Source of the DNA: Hymenobacter pini
GTDB taxonomy: Bacteria; Bacteroidota; Bacteroidia; Cytophagales; Hymenobacteraceae
Reading direction: 5' to 3'
Assembly: GCF_020421205.1 (NCBI RefSeq)
Contig: NZ_JAIZZH010000005.1
Location: forward strand, 186,001 to 250,000
Length of the DNA: 64,000 bases
A model generated the notes under the pieces. The model did no database searches and was not told the DNA's origin. It saw only the letters and a program-made list of their open reading frames with translations. The translations under genes and the position numbers were made by a program. This document shows positions 48,717-58,656 of the stretch, piece after piece (the stretch's first letter is position 1; the number at the start of each line of letters is the position of its first letter).

Positions 48717-49400
48717 ATGGCTTACTACCGTCCCCCCGGCCCCGCCCCTGACCCGCTCTTGGTCCGCGACCTGACCCGCCTGCAGGATGAGCTACGCACC
48801 CGCATCCGCCTGGAGCCGCTGCCTATTGAGCCCCGCCTGATTGCCGGCTGCGACTCCTCCTTCCCTACTCCCGACACGGTATTATCGGTTTTTGTGCTGC
48901 TTCGGTTTCCTTCCCTGGAACTGGTAGAGAAGGTATATCACGTTGGCCCCGTTACCCTGCCCTACATTCCGGGCCTGCTGGCTTTCCGCGAAGCACCCAA
49001 CCTGCTGCTGGCCTTTGAAAAGCTCACTCAGAAACCAGATGTTGTAATGGTTGATGGCCACGGCATTGCACACCCCCGGCGCATGGGTATTGCCGCGCAC
49101 CTAGGCGTGGAGCTAGACATTCCCACTTTCGGCGTGGCTAAGCAAAAGCTCACCGGTAATTACACGGAGCCGGCCCTATTAAAAGGTAGCATTTCTCCGC
49201 TTACAGATAAACAAGGACAGCTCATTGGCGAAGTGATTCGCAGCAAGGACAAGATCAACCCGCTATTTGTGAGCCCCGGCCACCGCTGCGACCAAGCCAC
49301 CGCCACCCGCCTCACCCTGGCCTGCCTACGCGGCTACAAACTCCCCGAGCCCACCCGCCTGGCCGACTACTGGGCCGAACAGTTTAAAAAAGAGCTGTAA
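48717..49400 (+). CDS. nfi: Endonuclease V
   Basis: Cuts DNA at deaminated bases, mainly inosine, at the second bond 3' of the lesion. The length is 227 residues, normal. D46 in AGCDSSF is the first metal ligand; the family-defining PYIPGLLAFRE follows near residue 81. VMVDGHGIAHPRRMGIAAHLGVELDIP carries the second Asp and the family core (VDGHGxAHPRRxG), and TFGVAKQKL ends the core. The start is ATG 48717 (MAYYRPPGPAPD). A 22-base perfect inverted repeat begins seven bases after the stop. Confidence 0.96.
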   Translation: MAYYRPPGPAPDPLLVRDLTRLQDELRTRIRLEPLPIEPRLIAGCDSSFPTPDTVLSVFVLLRFPSLELVEKVYHVGPVTLPYIPGLLAFREAPNLLLAFEKLTQKPDVVMVDGHGIAHPRRMGIAAHLGVELDIPTFGVAKQKLTGNYTEPALLKGSISPLTDKQGQLIGEVIRSKDKINPLFVSPGHRCDQATATRLTLACLRGYKLPEPTRLADYWAEQFKKEL

Positions 49401-49407
49401 TTGTTTT

Positions 49408-49464
49408 GCACAACGCGAATAGCCCGGCCTTAAAACAAAGGAGGCCGGGCTATTCGCGTTGTGC
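49408..49464. repeat. 22-bp perfect inverted repeat after endonuclease V
   Basis: GCACAACGCGAATAGCCCGG (start of left arm, 49408-49429) is fully inverted at 49443-49464, with a 13-base loop. No T-run follows. It may act as a transcript end structure for nfi. Confidence 0.9.
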
Positions 49465-49742
49465 GGTGTCGAGTCATCCTATATATCATTAAAATATGCT
49501 TTTAGGAGCCTCAATAATTGTACAAATCCAACAAGACGCTTTTTCATATTTTCAGGCCCTTACTCCGGAATCCTATCACTCAGTATATATTTTTAACACT
49601 ATTTTAATTCAAAACGGTCGTTTTTATTAAAAACTCATTAATTCGTCATGAATTTTGGCATGTTCGCCGAATTCCATTGTTCTGATTACAATTATTGTCT
49701 TTATTAGCCCTCAACATCATTCATTAAACTTCCTGCATTTGC
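49465..49742 (+). promoter_or_regulatory. AT-rich upstream region of the SusC gene
   Basis: About 280 bases with no gene, far more AT-rich than average, ending at the SusC ATG. It has several TTTTTA and TATATA stretches and a TTG about 65 bases before the ATG with the run TATTGTCTTTA 16 bases downstream. This is like, but does not match, TTG-N20-TAnnTTTG. An extended AT-rich leader is usual before SusC genes. Confidence 0.45.
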
Positions 49743-52700
49743 ATGAAAAGAATTTTACCTATCATTCCACTGGCTGCGCTGGCTATAGGTAGCCATACCG
49801 CCCAGGCGCAAACCCGGACAGTTTCGGGTCGGGTAACTGACCGCTCTACCGGAGAGGGACTGCCAGGTGTAACGGTGTTGCTGAAAGGCACCAGCAATGG
49901 TGTTTCTACAAATTCTGATGGCACATACACTCTATCGGTACCAGCGGCGGCAAGTGGCAAACTTGTTTTCTCCTCCGTTGGCTACGTTAGCGTAGAGCAG
50001 GATTTGGGTTCGGGCAGCACCCTGAACGCTTCCCTCGCTACTGATTCAAAAGCACTAAGTGAAGTAGTAGTAGTGGGCTACGGGGCCACTCAGAGCCGCC
50101 GCGAACTGACGGGTTCGGTGGCTACTGTAACGGCTGAGCAGATTGCCAACAAGCCGGTACAAAGCTTCGAACAAGCTTTGCAAGGTCAAGCGGCGGGGGT
50201 AAATATCACTACGCCTAACGGCGTTCTGAACAACCCGCCAGTAGTGCGCATCCGCGGTGTGAACTCCATTAGCCTTTCCTCACAGCCGCTGTACGTAATT
50301 GATGGTATTCCAGCATTCAGCGGCAACAGCTCAGCCGTAGGCAGCGTACCCAACAACCCCTTGGGTAACATCAACCCGAACGACATTGAGAACGTGGAAG
50401 TTCTCAAAGACGCTTCTGCCACAGCCATTTATGGCTCGCGCGCCGCAGCCGGGGTTATTCTGGTAACGACGAAGAAAGGCCGGCGCGGTCAGAGCAAAGT
50501 ATCGCTCGATTCGTGGGTAGGCTGGACTAAGCCGGTGCGCTTACTCGACATTCTGGGTGCTCAGGATTACATGAACATCAAGAATGAGGCTGTTAGAAAC
50601 CTGAACGCTAACCGGGTGGCCATCAACCAGCCTGGTACGGCAGTAGAGGGATTCAAGCCGACCCTGGACGCCAACGGTAACACAGTAGATACCAAATGGT
50701 ACGACTACATCTACCGCACGGGCTTCTCCTCGTCGAACAACCTGAACTTCAGCGGTGGCACCGATAAAACCACCTACTATACTTCGGTCGGTTACACTGA
50801 TCAGAAGGGTATGCTGGTTGGCAACTCTTTTAAGCGGGCTTCGGCTCGTCTCAACATTGACCATAAGGTATTTTCGCGCCTGTCGCTTGGTGCCCGGGTT
50901 GGTTACTCTAATACCCGCAACGCATCGCCTAACTCTGGCTCCGTAGCTGATGGAGCTTTCGGCACGGCTGGTTTGGGTCGATTGCCCCTGGTACTCCCCC
51001 CGAACGTAGCTCCTCGCAATCCTGATGGCAGCTATAACGTCAGCGGTGCCGGTATCGGCCCGGGAGCAAACATCAACCCCACTGGGGTGAATGGTGCCCC
51101 GCTGCTCCCGGGTTACTACAACCCCCTCGTGGATTTGGAAAACAACTATTTCCGCTCCGAGGGCAATGAAATCCAAGGTAGTGTGTATGGCACCCTGGAA
51201 GTTGTGAAGAATCTGCGGTTGCGCACCAACTACGGTATTTACAACATCAACTTTGAGGATATAGCCTTCTATACTCCTATTGCTGGTGACGGCTACTCCG
51301 CAGTAGGACAAGCCCTCAACTACTACCGTACCAACAAGCGCTGGAACTGGCAGAATACTGCCCAGTACGATGCAACGCTGGCTGAGAAGCACAATATCTC
51401 GCTGTTGGTTGGTACAGAGCAGCAGCACACCACCATCGACCGTTGGGGTGCTAACCGTACTGGGGTGGCTGACCCGTTCTTTACCACCTTCCAGGGCAAC
51501 TACACCAACATTGCAGCTTCCGGTAACTATCAGGGCGAAAACTATCTGCTCTCCTACTTTGGCCGGGCTGATTACAACTTTGCCAAACGCTATCTGCTGT
51601 CGGCCAACTTCCGCCGCGACGGTTACTCGGCGTGGGCACAGAAATGGGGTAACTTCTACGGGGCTTCAGCTGGCTATATTATTTCGGAGGAAAACTTCTG
51701 GAAAAATTCAAGCGCACTCAGCCGGATCAACTTCCTGAAGTTAACGGGTAGCTACGGTGAGGTTGGTAACAGCCAAGGCATCGATGACTTCGTAGCACTG
51801 AACTTATATGGCTCGGGCTTGTACGCTGCAGCCCCTACCCTTGGCTTTGTTAACGCCGGCAACACCCGCCTAACCTGGGAAACTAGCAAGAAAACAGATG
51901 TTGGCGTTTCATTTGCCATTCTGAATGAGCGTATCCAGGGTGATGTAGGCTACTACAAAAACCTGGTTGATGGCCTGATTCTGGGTGTACCCCAACCTCT
52001 GTCGAAGGGTATCCCCAACAATCAGATTTTTGCCAACGTGGGCTCAATGCAGAATACCGGCATTGAGTTGAACCTTCGCACCACGGCCATCCAGAAAGAT
52101 AAATTCAGCTGGAATGTTAATGCTAACCTCACTACCCTCAAAAATGAGGTACTGAAGCTGGCTACCGAAGGCCAGCGTATTGGTACGGCTACCGCAACCC
52201 TCGAGACAGTAAACTTTACGGAAGTTGGTCGCTCAGTGGGCGAATTACTTGCAGTAGAGTCTTTGGGTGTAAACCCAGCAAATGGGCAGCGTATGATCCG
52301 CAAGGCTGATGGTACTGTGGTGCAATACAACCACTTGGGCACCACCGGCGTTGGCTCTACCGGCTGGACGACGATGGACGGCAAAAATACCACTGGTCCT
52401 TCGCAGGCCGTTGATGGTAAATATTACGGCCCAGTACTGCCCAAATGGTATGGTGGTTTTGACAACACCTTCCGCTACGCCAATTTCGACCTAGGTGTAT
52501 TCTTACAATTCTCTGGAGGCAACTACATCTACAACGGTACTAAAGCCGGTTTGCACGATCAGCGCTTCTGGAATAACGCCACCGATATCCTAGACCGGTG
52601 GACGCCAGAAACCCCCAATGCCAAATGGCCCCGCGTAGTGTACGGTGACAACGTATCCAATGGCTCGGCACTGATTATGTCGTCCAACATTGAAAAGGGT

Positions 52701-52943
52701 GACTTCCTGCGCTTACGTAACGTGTCGCTGGGATACTCGCTGCCGCAGGACATCCTCACGCGTTTAAGCATGAGTTCGGCCCGCTTCTATGTGCAGGTTC
52801 AGAACGCTGCGCTCTGGACGAAATATTCGGGTATCGACCCCGAAATTTCAACCAACGGTAGTGCTAACCTGGGAGCAGGCGTAGACCGCAACTCTATCGG
52901 GCAAGCTCGCACTTACACTGTGGGCTTCAACATCGGATTCTAA
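49743..52943 (+). CDS. SusC/RagA-type TonB-dependent outer-membrane transporter
   Basis: A TonB-dependent importer of 1066 residues. MKRILPIIPLAALAIGSHTAQAQ is the signal. A carboxypeptidase-like Ig domain follows (VSGRVTDRSTGEGLPGVTVLL, about residues 26-105). SEVVVVGYGATQSRRELTG is the TonB-box-like segment that leads into the plug (PLYVIDGIP, VLKDASATAIYGSRAAAGVILV). The rest is a 22-strand barrel ending with the aromatic tail GFNIGF. The next gene, 23 bases downstream, is the SusD partner. No glycoside hydrolase, peptidase or sigma/anti-sigma pair is adjacent, so the nutrient is unknown. Confidence 0.97.
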   Translation: MKRILPIIPLAALAIGSHTAQAQTRTVSGRVTDRSTGEGLPGVTVLLKGTSNGVSTNSDGTYTLSVPAAASGKLVFSSVGYVSVEQDLGSGSTLNASLATDSKALSEVVVVGYGATQSRRELTGSVATVTAEQIANKPVQSFEQALQGQAAGVNITTPNGVLNNPPVVRIRGVNSISLSSQPLYVIDGIPAFSGNSSAVGSVPNNPLGNINPNDIENVEVLKDASATAIYGSRAAAGVILVTTKKGRRGQSKVSLDSWVGWTKPVRLLDILGAQDYMNIKNEAVRNLNANRVAINQPGTAVEGFKPTLDANGNTVDTKWYDYIYRTGFSSSNNLNFSGGTDKTTYYTSVGYTDQKGMLVGNSFKRASARLNIDHKVFSRLSLGARVGYSNTRNASPNSGSVADGAFGTAGLGRLPLVLPPNVAPRNPDGSYNVSGAGIGPGANINPTGVNGAPLLPGYYNPLVDLENNYFRSEGNEIQGSVYGTLEVVKNLRLRTNYGIYNINFEDIAFYTPIAGDGYSAVGQALNYYRTNKRWNWQNTAQYDATLAEKHNISLLVGTEQQHTTIDRWGANRTGVADPFFTTFQGNYTNIAASGNYQGENYLLSYFGRADYNFAKRYLLSANFRRDGYSAWAQKWGNFYGASAGYIISEENFWKNSSALSRINFLKLTGSYGEVGNSQGIDDFVALNLYGSGLYAAAPTLGFVNAGNTRLTWETSKKTDVGVSFAILNERIQGDVGYYKNLVDGLILGVPQPLSKGIPNNQIFANVGSMQNTGIELNLRTTAIQKDKFSWNVNANLTTLKNEVLKLATEGQRIGTATATLETVNFTEVGRSVGELLAVESLGVNPANGQRMIRKADGTVVQYNHLGTTGVGSTGWTTMDGKNTTGPSQAVDGKYYGPVLPKWYGGFDNTFRYANFDLGVFLQFSGGNYIYNGTKAGLHDQRFWNNATDILDRWTPETPNAKWPRVVYGDNVSNGSALIMSSNIEKGDFLRLRNVSLGYSLPQDILTRLSMSSARFYVQVQNAALWTKYSGIDPEISTNGSANLGAGVDRNSIGQARTYTVGFNIGF

Positions 52944-52966
52944 CATTTCATTTGCTTTTCTGTCTG

Positions 52967-54478
52967 ATGAAGACCTTTTCTTATAAACTGACTCTGGGGC
53001 TATGCACTGCACTACTCAGCGTAGGAACTATATCCTGCAAAGAGGAACTGCTAGACCCCACTCCTAAAACTCAGCTCTTCAGCGGTGTAGCTTTTGATAC
53101 TCCCACCCGGATTCTGCTGCAGGTGAACAACCTGTATGACTTTGTGAAAGCAGGTAGCTTCATGGGAGGACGTTATCAGGTGTATGGTGATATCCGTGCC
53201 AACGATTTCCTGAACCGTACCAGCAACCTCGTAACTGGGGCTGCTGTATGGCAGCACACTATCACTGAAACATCGGCCAACGATGTGGTGGCAATGTGGG
53301 GTGCCGCTTACCAGGCCATCAACCAGATCAACGTATTTCTGGATGGTATGGAGGCCAATAACGGCAAGTTTGTAGCTCCCACATTCCCTTCGGATTTTGC
53401 AGCTACTGCTAATGCGTATAAGGCCGAAGCCCGTTTCCTGCGCGCTCTGTGCTACTATTCGCTGCTGCAATACTACGCCCGTCCGTACGCCGATGGTGCA
53501 GGCAGTAAGCCGGGCCTGCCGCTACGTCTGAAAGGTGAAACCGGACAGGATGGCAACGACCTTGCACGTAGCTCGGTAGCGGAGGTGTACACCCAGATTC
53601 TGGCTGACCTCAACTTTGCTGAGCAAAACTTACCCGCTACTTACACTGCTGCTGCAAACGGTATTCCCGTATCAACGCTGCTTAGCACCCGTGCCCACCG
53701 TAACACGGCTATTGCCCTGAAAACTCGGGTGTACCTGAGCATGGGCCGTTACAGCGACGTAGTGACGGAAGGCAACAAAATTGTTTCTACGGCTGCTCCG
53801 TTTACAGCTACTAGTGGTGTGAATCACCGACTTGATGCCTCAGTGGCTACTGTATTTGCGGCGCCCCAGGAAACCAGCGAGATGATTTTTGGCTTCCCCT
53901 TTACTGCGCAGGATCCTCCAGGCACTCAAAACCAGTTAGCATATTATTTCTTGCCCGCTTCGCAGGGTGGCAACGGCGAATACAGCCTGAACCCGGCCGG
54001 TATTCTGGCTAACCCCACGTTTACGGCCGCCCTCGATGCTCGTCGCTCAGCATTGGTTACAACGTCAGGAACCGAAACTTTCCTGAAAAAGTACGCGACT
54101 CCCTCGCCCTACACTGACAAGGCCCCGGTTATGCGTTATGCCGAGGTACTATTGAATTTGTCAGAAGCACTGGCTCGTGCCAATGCTGCCGATACCCGTG
54201 CGCTGGCACTGCTCAATGCTGTGCGGGGCCGCTCCAACCCAACCGGAGTGTACACAGCCGCCAGCTTCAGCTCGTCGTTTACCATCATCGATGCTATCCT
54301 GCTGGAGCGCCGTATAGAGTTCTTAGGTGAAGGTTTGCGCACTATTGACCTGATGCGCCTCCTGCAACCCATTCCGGGCAAGGGTACGGTTAGCGCCGTT
54401 AACACGACCGACCCGCTGTACATCTGGCCAATTCCTCAGTCGGAGTTGCTGTACAACAAGCTCATGACTCAGAACTAG
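52967..54478 (+). CDS. SusD/RagB-type nutrient-binding lipoprotein
   Basis: The surface lid that closes the SusC barrel. The start is ATG 52967 (MKTFSYKLTLGLC); an in-frame TTG five codons earlier is likely not used. The signal ends in the lipobox GTISC. The mature part is helical with TPR-like repeats: TRILLQVNNLYDFVKAG, NAYKAEARFLRALCYYSLLQYY (the classical SusD FLRALCYY segment) and ERRIEFLGEGLRTIDLMRLL near the C-terminus, which is a very strong SusD hallmark. The length of 503 residues is typical. Transcribed with susC. Confidence 0.97.
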   Translation: MKTFSYKLTLGLCTALLSVGTISCKEELLDPTPKTQLFSGVAFDTPTRILLQVNNLYDFVKAGSFMGGRYQVYGDIRANDFLNRTSNLVTGAAVWQHTITETSANDVVAMWGAAYQAINQINVFLDGMEANNGKFVAPTFPSDFAATANAYKAEARFLRALCYYSLLQYYARPYADGAGSKPGLPLRLKGETGQDGNDLARSSVAEVYTQILADLNFAEQNLPATYTAAANGIPVSTLLSTRAHRNTAIALKTRVYLSMGRYSDVVTEGNKIVSTAAPFTATSGVNHRLDASVATVFAAPQETSEMIFGFPFTAQDPPGTQNQLAYYFLPASQGGNGEYSLNPAGILANPTFTAALDARRSALVTTSGTETFLKKYATPSPYTDKAPVMRYAEVLLNLSEALARANAADTRALALLNAVRGRSNPTGVYTAASFSSSFTIIDAILLERRIEFLGEGLRTIDLMRLLQPIPGKGTVSAVNTTDPLYIWPIPQSELLYNKLMTQN

Positions 54479-54500
54479 GTTCTGTACCTGATCTGAATTG

Positions 54501-54540
54501 AAAAAACACCCCGGTCAAAATGATCGGGGTGTTTTTTTTA
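54501..54540. terminator. Terminator after the SusD gene, overlapping the GluQ-RS 3' end
   Basis: AAAAAACACCCCG (54501-54513) pairs with CGGGGTGTTTTTT (54525-54537), followed by T. The convergent gene's stop codon (54515-54517, minus strand) lies inside the loop of this hairpin, so the last codons of that gene encode one arm. Confidence 0.92.
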
Positions 54541-55420
54541 TCAGCATACTGACCTTTTGCACGGGTTCCTGCAGAAGAGTAGCTACTGCTTGGTACACCA
54601 CCTGAGGAGAGCTAACCTCCTCCACAATACCGCGCTGGTGACTGGCCTGAGTAGATTTGGATAGTTTCGCTCCCTGCGAATCCAATATCAAGCCGTGGTG
54701 CAGGAACTGTGTAGTTATGAAGTTTTGCTGCCCCGGTAAATACTGAGAAAGCCACAATTGAGCGGCGGTACTGGGCAACAGGTCTTGGCCGCGCACGATG
54801 AGGGTAACGCCCAGGCGTACATCATCCACTACCGACGCTACCTGGTACGCCGCAAAGCCGTCTTTCTTCCGCACAATAAAGTCCCCTAGTTCCGTTGCCA
54901 ACTGAGCCTTTACGGGGCCCAGGGCCAGATCAGGAAAGGCTACTTCTGTTTGATTCGGCACATGAGCGCGCCACGCGGTATTGGTTGCGGTCAGAGGAAT
55001 TTGAGCGGCCTGGCAGGTGCCGGGGTAAAGGCCGCTCGGTAATGCCTGGCGAGCCAACTCGGTGCGGGAGCAACGGCAGGCATAGAAAAACTCAGGGTGG
55101 GCAACGCGAGCGGCCTGTAATACGGCTTCGTATTCGGGCAGGCGGTGTTGCTGAGAGAAATTCTGCTCAAAATCGGTGGGGCCTGTGGGTCCGTGGTCAT
55201 AGTCAAGACCCAGCCATTCCAACGTACGGAATATATTCTCCAGGTAAACAGGCCGGAACCGGGCCCGGTCCAAATCGTCGATGCGCAGGTGCAGCGTACC
55301 ACCGGCCCGGCGCGTGAGCAGCCAAGTAAGCGTGAAATTGACGGCGTTGCCCAAATGCAGGAAACCACTGGGTGTAGGTGCCAGTCGGGTAACAACGGGT
55401 GGAGAAGGATACTGTAGCAT
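54515..55420 (-). CDS. gluQ: Glutamyl-queuosine tRNA(Asp) synthetase-like protein
   Basis: A truncated glutamyl-tRNA synthetase homologue of 301 residues without the anticodon-binding domain. Such enzymes attach Glu to the queuosine base of tRNA-Asp. The start is ATG 55420 (MLQYPSPPVVTRLAP). APTPSGFLHLGNAV is the HIGH-type motif and AKLSKSTQ the KMSKS-type motif. YACRCSRTEL near residue 115 carries the Cys pair of the zinc site of the GluQ-RS group. LRIDDLDRARFRP is the typical Asp-rich segment. The gene is short compared with full GltX (about 480 residues), which supports GluQ-RS over GltX. Confidence 0.9.
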   Translation of the reverse strand: MLQYPSPPVVTRLAPTPSGFLHLGNAVNFTLTWLLTRRAGGTLHLRIDDLDRARFRPVYLENIFRTLEWLGLDYDHGPTGPTDFEQNFSQQHRLPEYEAVLQAARVAHPEFFYACRCSRTELARQALPSGLYPGTCQAAQIPLTATNTAWRAHVPNQTEVAFPDLALGPVKAQLATELGDFIVRKKDGFAAYQVASVVDDVRLGVTLIVRGQDLLPSTAAQLWLSQYLPGQQNFITTQFLHHGLILDSQGAKLSKSTQASHQRGIVEEVSSPQVVYQAVATLLQEPVQKVSMLIKKTPRSF

Positions 55421-55580
55421 TGACAAGGCGAAAAATACACAGCCTCGACAACTCCCGGACAACTGCCGACAGGGCTATGGCTATTCCCTAAACTTAATTA
55501 AGCAGTTTACTATACTTCTGCTTTAAACCATCTGGCTTACGCGCAATCCATATATAAAATACTATATTTTTCCTACGCTT

Positions 55581-56903
<1,323 letters not shown>

Positions 56904-56995
56904 GCCGCAAAGCCCCCTTTTCAGGCATCTTCTGCCTTTGTCAGCCCTAGCCCACGGTTATCATGTTTTAAGAAAATATAGAAGCAATAGAATTT

Positions 56996-57028
56996 TTTGT
57001 TTTTAATTGATGTATGTACATATATTTG
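56996..57028 (+). promoter_or_regulatory. Promoter and palindromic operator candidate for the pirin gene
   Basis: A TTTTG at 56995-56999 (-33) is followed 21 bases later by a perfect -7 box TATATTTG (57021-57028). The perfect 10-base palindrome TATGTACATA (57013-57022) overlaps the upstream edge of the -7 box, where a repressor would block polymerase. Confidence 0.6.
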
Positions 57029-57051
57029 CGTCACTCTTAAAATAGCTCTGT

Positions 57052-57765
57052 ATGCAAACCATCCTCGATAAAGCCGGAACCCGTGGCCACGCCAATCATG
57101 GCTGGCTGAACTCATACCATACCTTCAGCTTTGCGGGCTACCAAAACCCGGCCCGGGTGCACTTTGGTGCGCTGCGGGTACTGAACGATGACACCGTGGC
57201 TGGCGGCATGGGCTTTGGCACCCATCCGCACGATAACATGGAAATCATCAGCATCCCGCTTAGCGGCACCTTGGAGCACAAGGATAGCGCTGGTAACCAT
57301 GGCGTCATCCAGAGTGGCGACGTGCAGGTGATGAGTGCTGGCACCGGTATTGCGCACAGCGAGAAAAACCATAGCACCACCGAGCCGGTCCAGTTCCTGC
57401 AGATCTGGGTGTTTCCCAACCAGCGCAACGTCACGCCCCGCTACGACCAGCAGACGTTCCGGGTAGAGGACCGCCGCAACCAGTTTCAGCAGGTGCTTTC
57501 TCCTAACCCCGACGATGCCGGGGTGTGGATTCATCAGGATGCGTGGTTTCACCTGGCCGATTTTGACGCCGGTTTTGCGGCCGAATATCAGTTAAAGAAA
57601 GCCGGGAACGGCGTGTACGTGTTTGTATTGGAAGGCGAGGCTACCGTGGCCGGCCAGTCTTTGGGCCGCCGCGACGGCCTGGGCGTTTGGGATACCTCGA
57701 CGTTGCAGGTGCAGGCTGGCAGCGCCACCCGGCTGTTGCTGATGGAAGTGCCCATGCAGTTCTAA
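57052..57765 (+). CDS. Pirin family bicupin protein (YhhW-like)
   Basis: A metal-binding cupin protein of 237 residues. HANHGWLNSYHTFSFAGY near residue 13 opens the fold. FGTHPHDNMEIISIPLSG (residues 55-72) gives His residues and Glu of the first metal site, with HSEKN near residue 102 adding another. The second cupin half is less conserved (AEYQLKKAGNGVYVFVLEGEA). Members of this group (E. coli YhhW) can oxidise flavonols such as quercetin, but the physiological role is unknown. It is followed on the same strand by a nitroreductase gene 74 bases on; a shared promoter is likely. Confidence 0.95.
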   Translation: MQTILDKAGTRGHANHGWLNSYHTFSFAGYQNPARVHFGALRVLNDDTVAGGMGFGTHPHDNMEIISIPLSGTLEHKDSAGNHGVIQSGDVQVMSAGTGIAHSEKNHSTTEPVQFLQIWVFPNQRNVTPRYDQQTFRVEDRRNQFQQVLSPNPDDAGVWIHQDAWFHLADFDAGFAAEYQLKKAGNGVYVFVLEGEATVAGQSLGRRDGLGVWDTSTLQVQAGSATRLLLMEVPMQF

Positions 57766-57839
57766 CCCCGCCAAAGCATTTACCCGTACAACGTCCGCTT
57801 TTCTTCAAGGCCTGCTCTCCAGCCTCTTTTCCCTCAGAT

Positions 57840-58418
57840 ATGAAACACGCCCCCACCACGTTTCCGGTTCAGGAAACCATTCGGAAGCGCTGGAGCCCCC
57901 GCGCTTTTGCCAGCTACCCGGTAGCCCCCGACACGCTGCAGCAGATTTTTGAAGCTGCTTCCTGGGCCGCCAGCGCCATGAACGAGCAGCCCTGGCGCTA
58001 CATCTACGCCCACCACGCCGATACCGAGGCCTTTCAGCAGCTGGTAGATTGCCTGATGCCCGGCAACCAACCCTGGGCCCGCAACGCGCCGGTGCTGATT
58101 TTGGCCCTGGCTAAAACCCAGTACGATAATGGCACCCCCAACGGCGCTGCACTGCACGACCTGGGCCTTGCTAATGGCAATTTGATTCTGGAAGCAACAG
58201 CCCTGGGGCTGCACGGCCACTTCATGGGCGGCTTTGACCGGGCCAAGGCGCAGGAAACTTTTCATCTGCCCGAGAATTTGCAACCCGCCGTGATGATTGC
58301 CCTGGGTTACCTCGGCGACGCCGAGCAGTTGGAAGAGCCTTTCCTGAGCCGCGAGAAAGCGCCCCGGCAGCGTAAGCCGCTCTCTGAAACGGTTTTTCAC
58401 AAGCAACTACCAGCTTAA
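57840..58418 (+). CDS. Nitroreductase family FMN enzyme
   Basis: An NAD(P)H- and FMN-dependent oxidoreductase of 192 residues. The start is ATG 57840 (MKHAPTTFPVQETI). RKRWSPRAFASYPVAPDTL near residue 15 is the FMN phosphate-binding Arg region. AASWAASAMNEQPWRYI near residue 38 is the conserved SxxNxQPWRF-like motif. The final third has GYLGDAEQL, then SREKAPRQRKPLSE. The protein is typical of small nitroreductase-like enzymes acting on quinones or nitro compounds. It follows the pirin gene closely and ends at a good terminator, so the two form an operon-like pair. Confidence 0.93.
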   Translation: MKHAPTTFPVQETIRKRWSPRAFASYPVAPDTLQQIFEAASWAASAMNEQPWRYIYAHHADTEAFQQLVDCLMPGNQPWARNAPVLILALAKTQYDNGTPNGAALHDLGLANGNLILEATALGLHGHFMGGFDRAKAQETFHLPENLQPAVMIALGYLGDAEQLEEPFLSREKAPRQRKPLSETVFHKQLPA

Positions 58419-58497
58419 CCGCCGTCTAAAACAAGCACGACCTAACGAACCAGCGGCTCAGAAAAGGCTGCCGGCAATTGAATTTTTAGGATTTCAG

Positions 58498-58531
58498 AAA
58501 AAAGCCCCGTCCGTTTGGCGGGGCTTTTTTT
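58498..58531 (+). terminator. Terminator after the nitroreductase gene
   Basis: AAAAAAGCCCCG (58498-58509) pairs with CGGGGCTTTTTT (58519-58530), 12 bp with a 9-base loop and T-run. Confidence 0.92.
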
Positions 58532-58656
58532 GTGCTTTTTACTCGAGTAAACATCATAGTACGGTACACTTTATGAACAAGTTACAACCAGCAGTAGCGA
58601 ATTTGCCGGATTGTACCGTCCTTTGTATATAGGATTTAGTTGCTTACCGTTTTTGT

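Noticed and set aside
16081..49464. CRISPR arrays as an explanation for the repeats
   Set aside because: No set of regularly spaced direct repeats with unique spacers was seen, and no cas genes occur; the repeats are inverted pairs.
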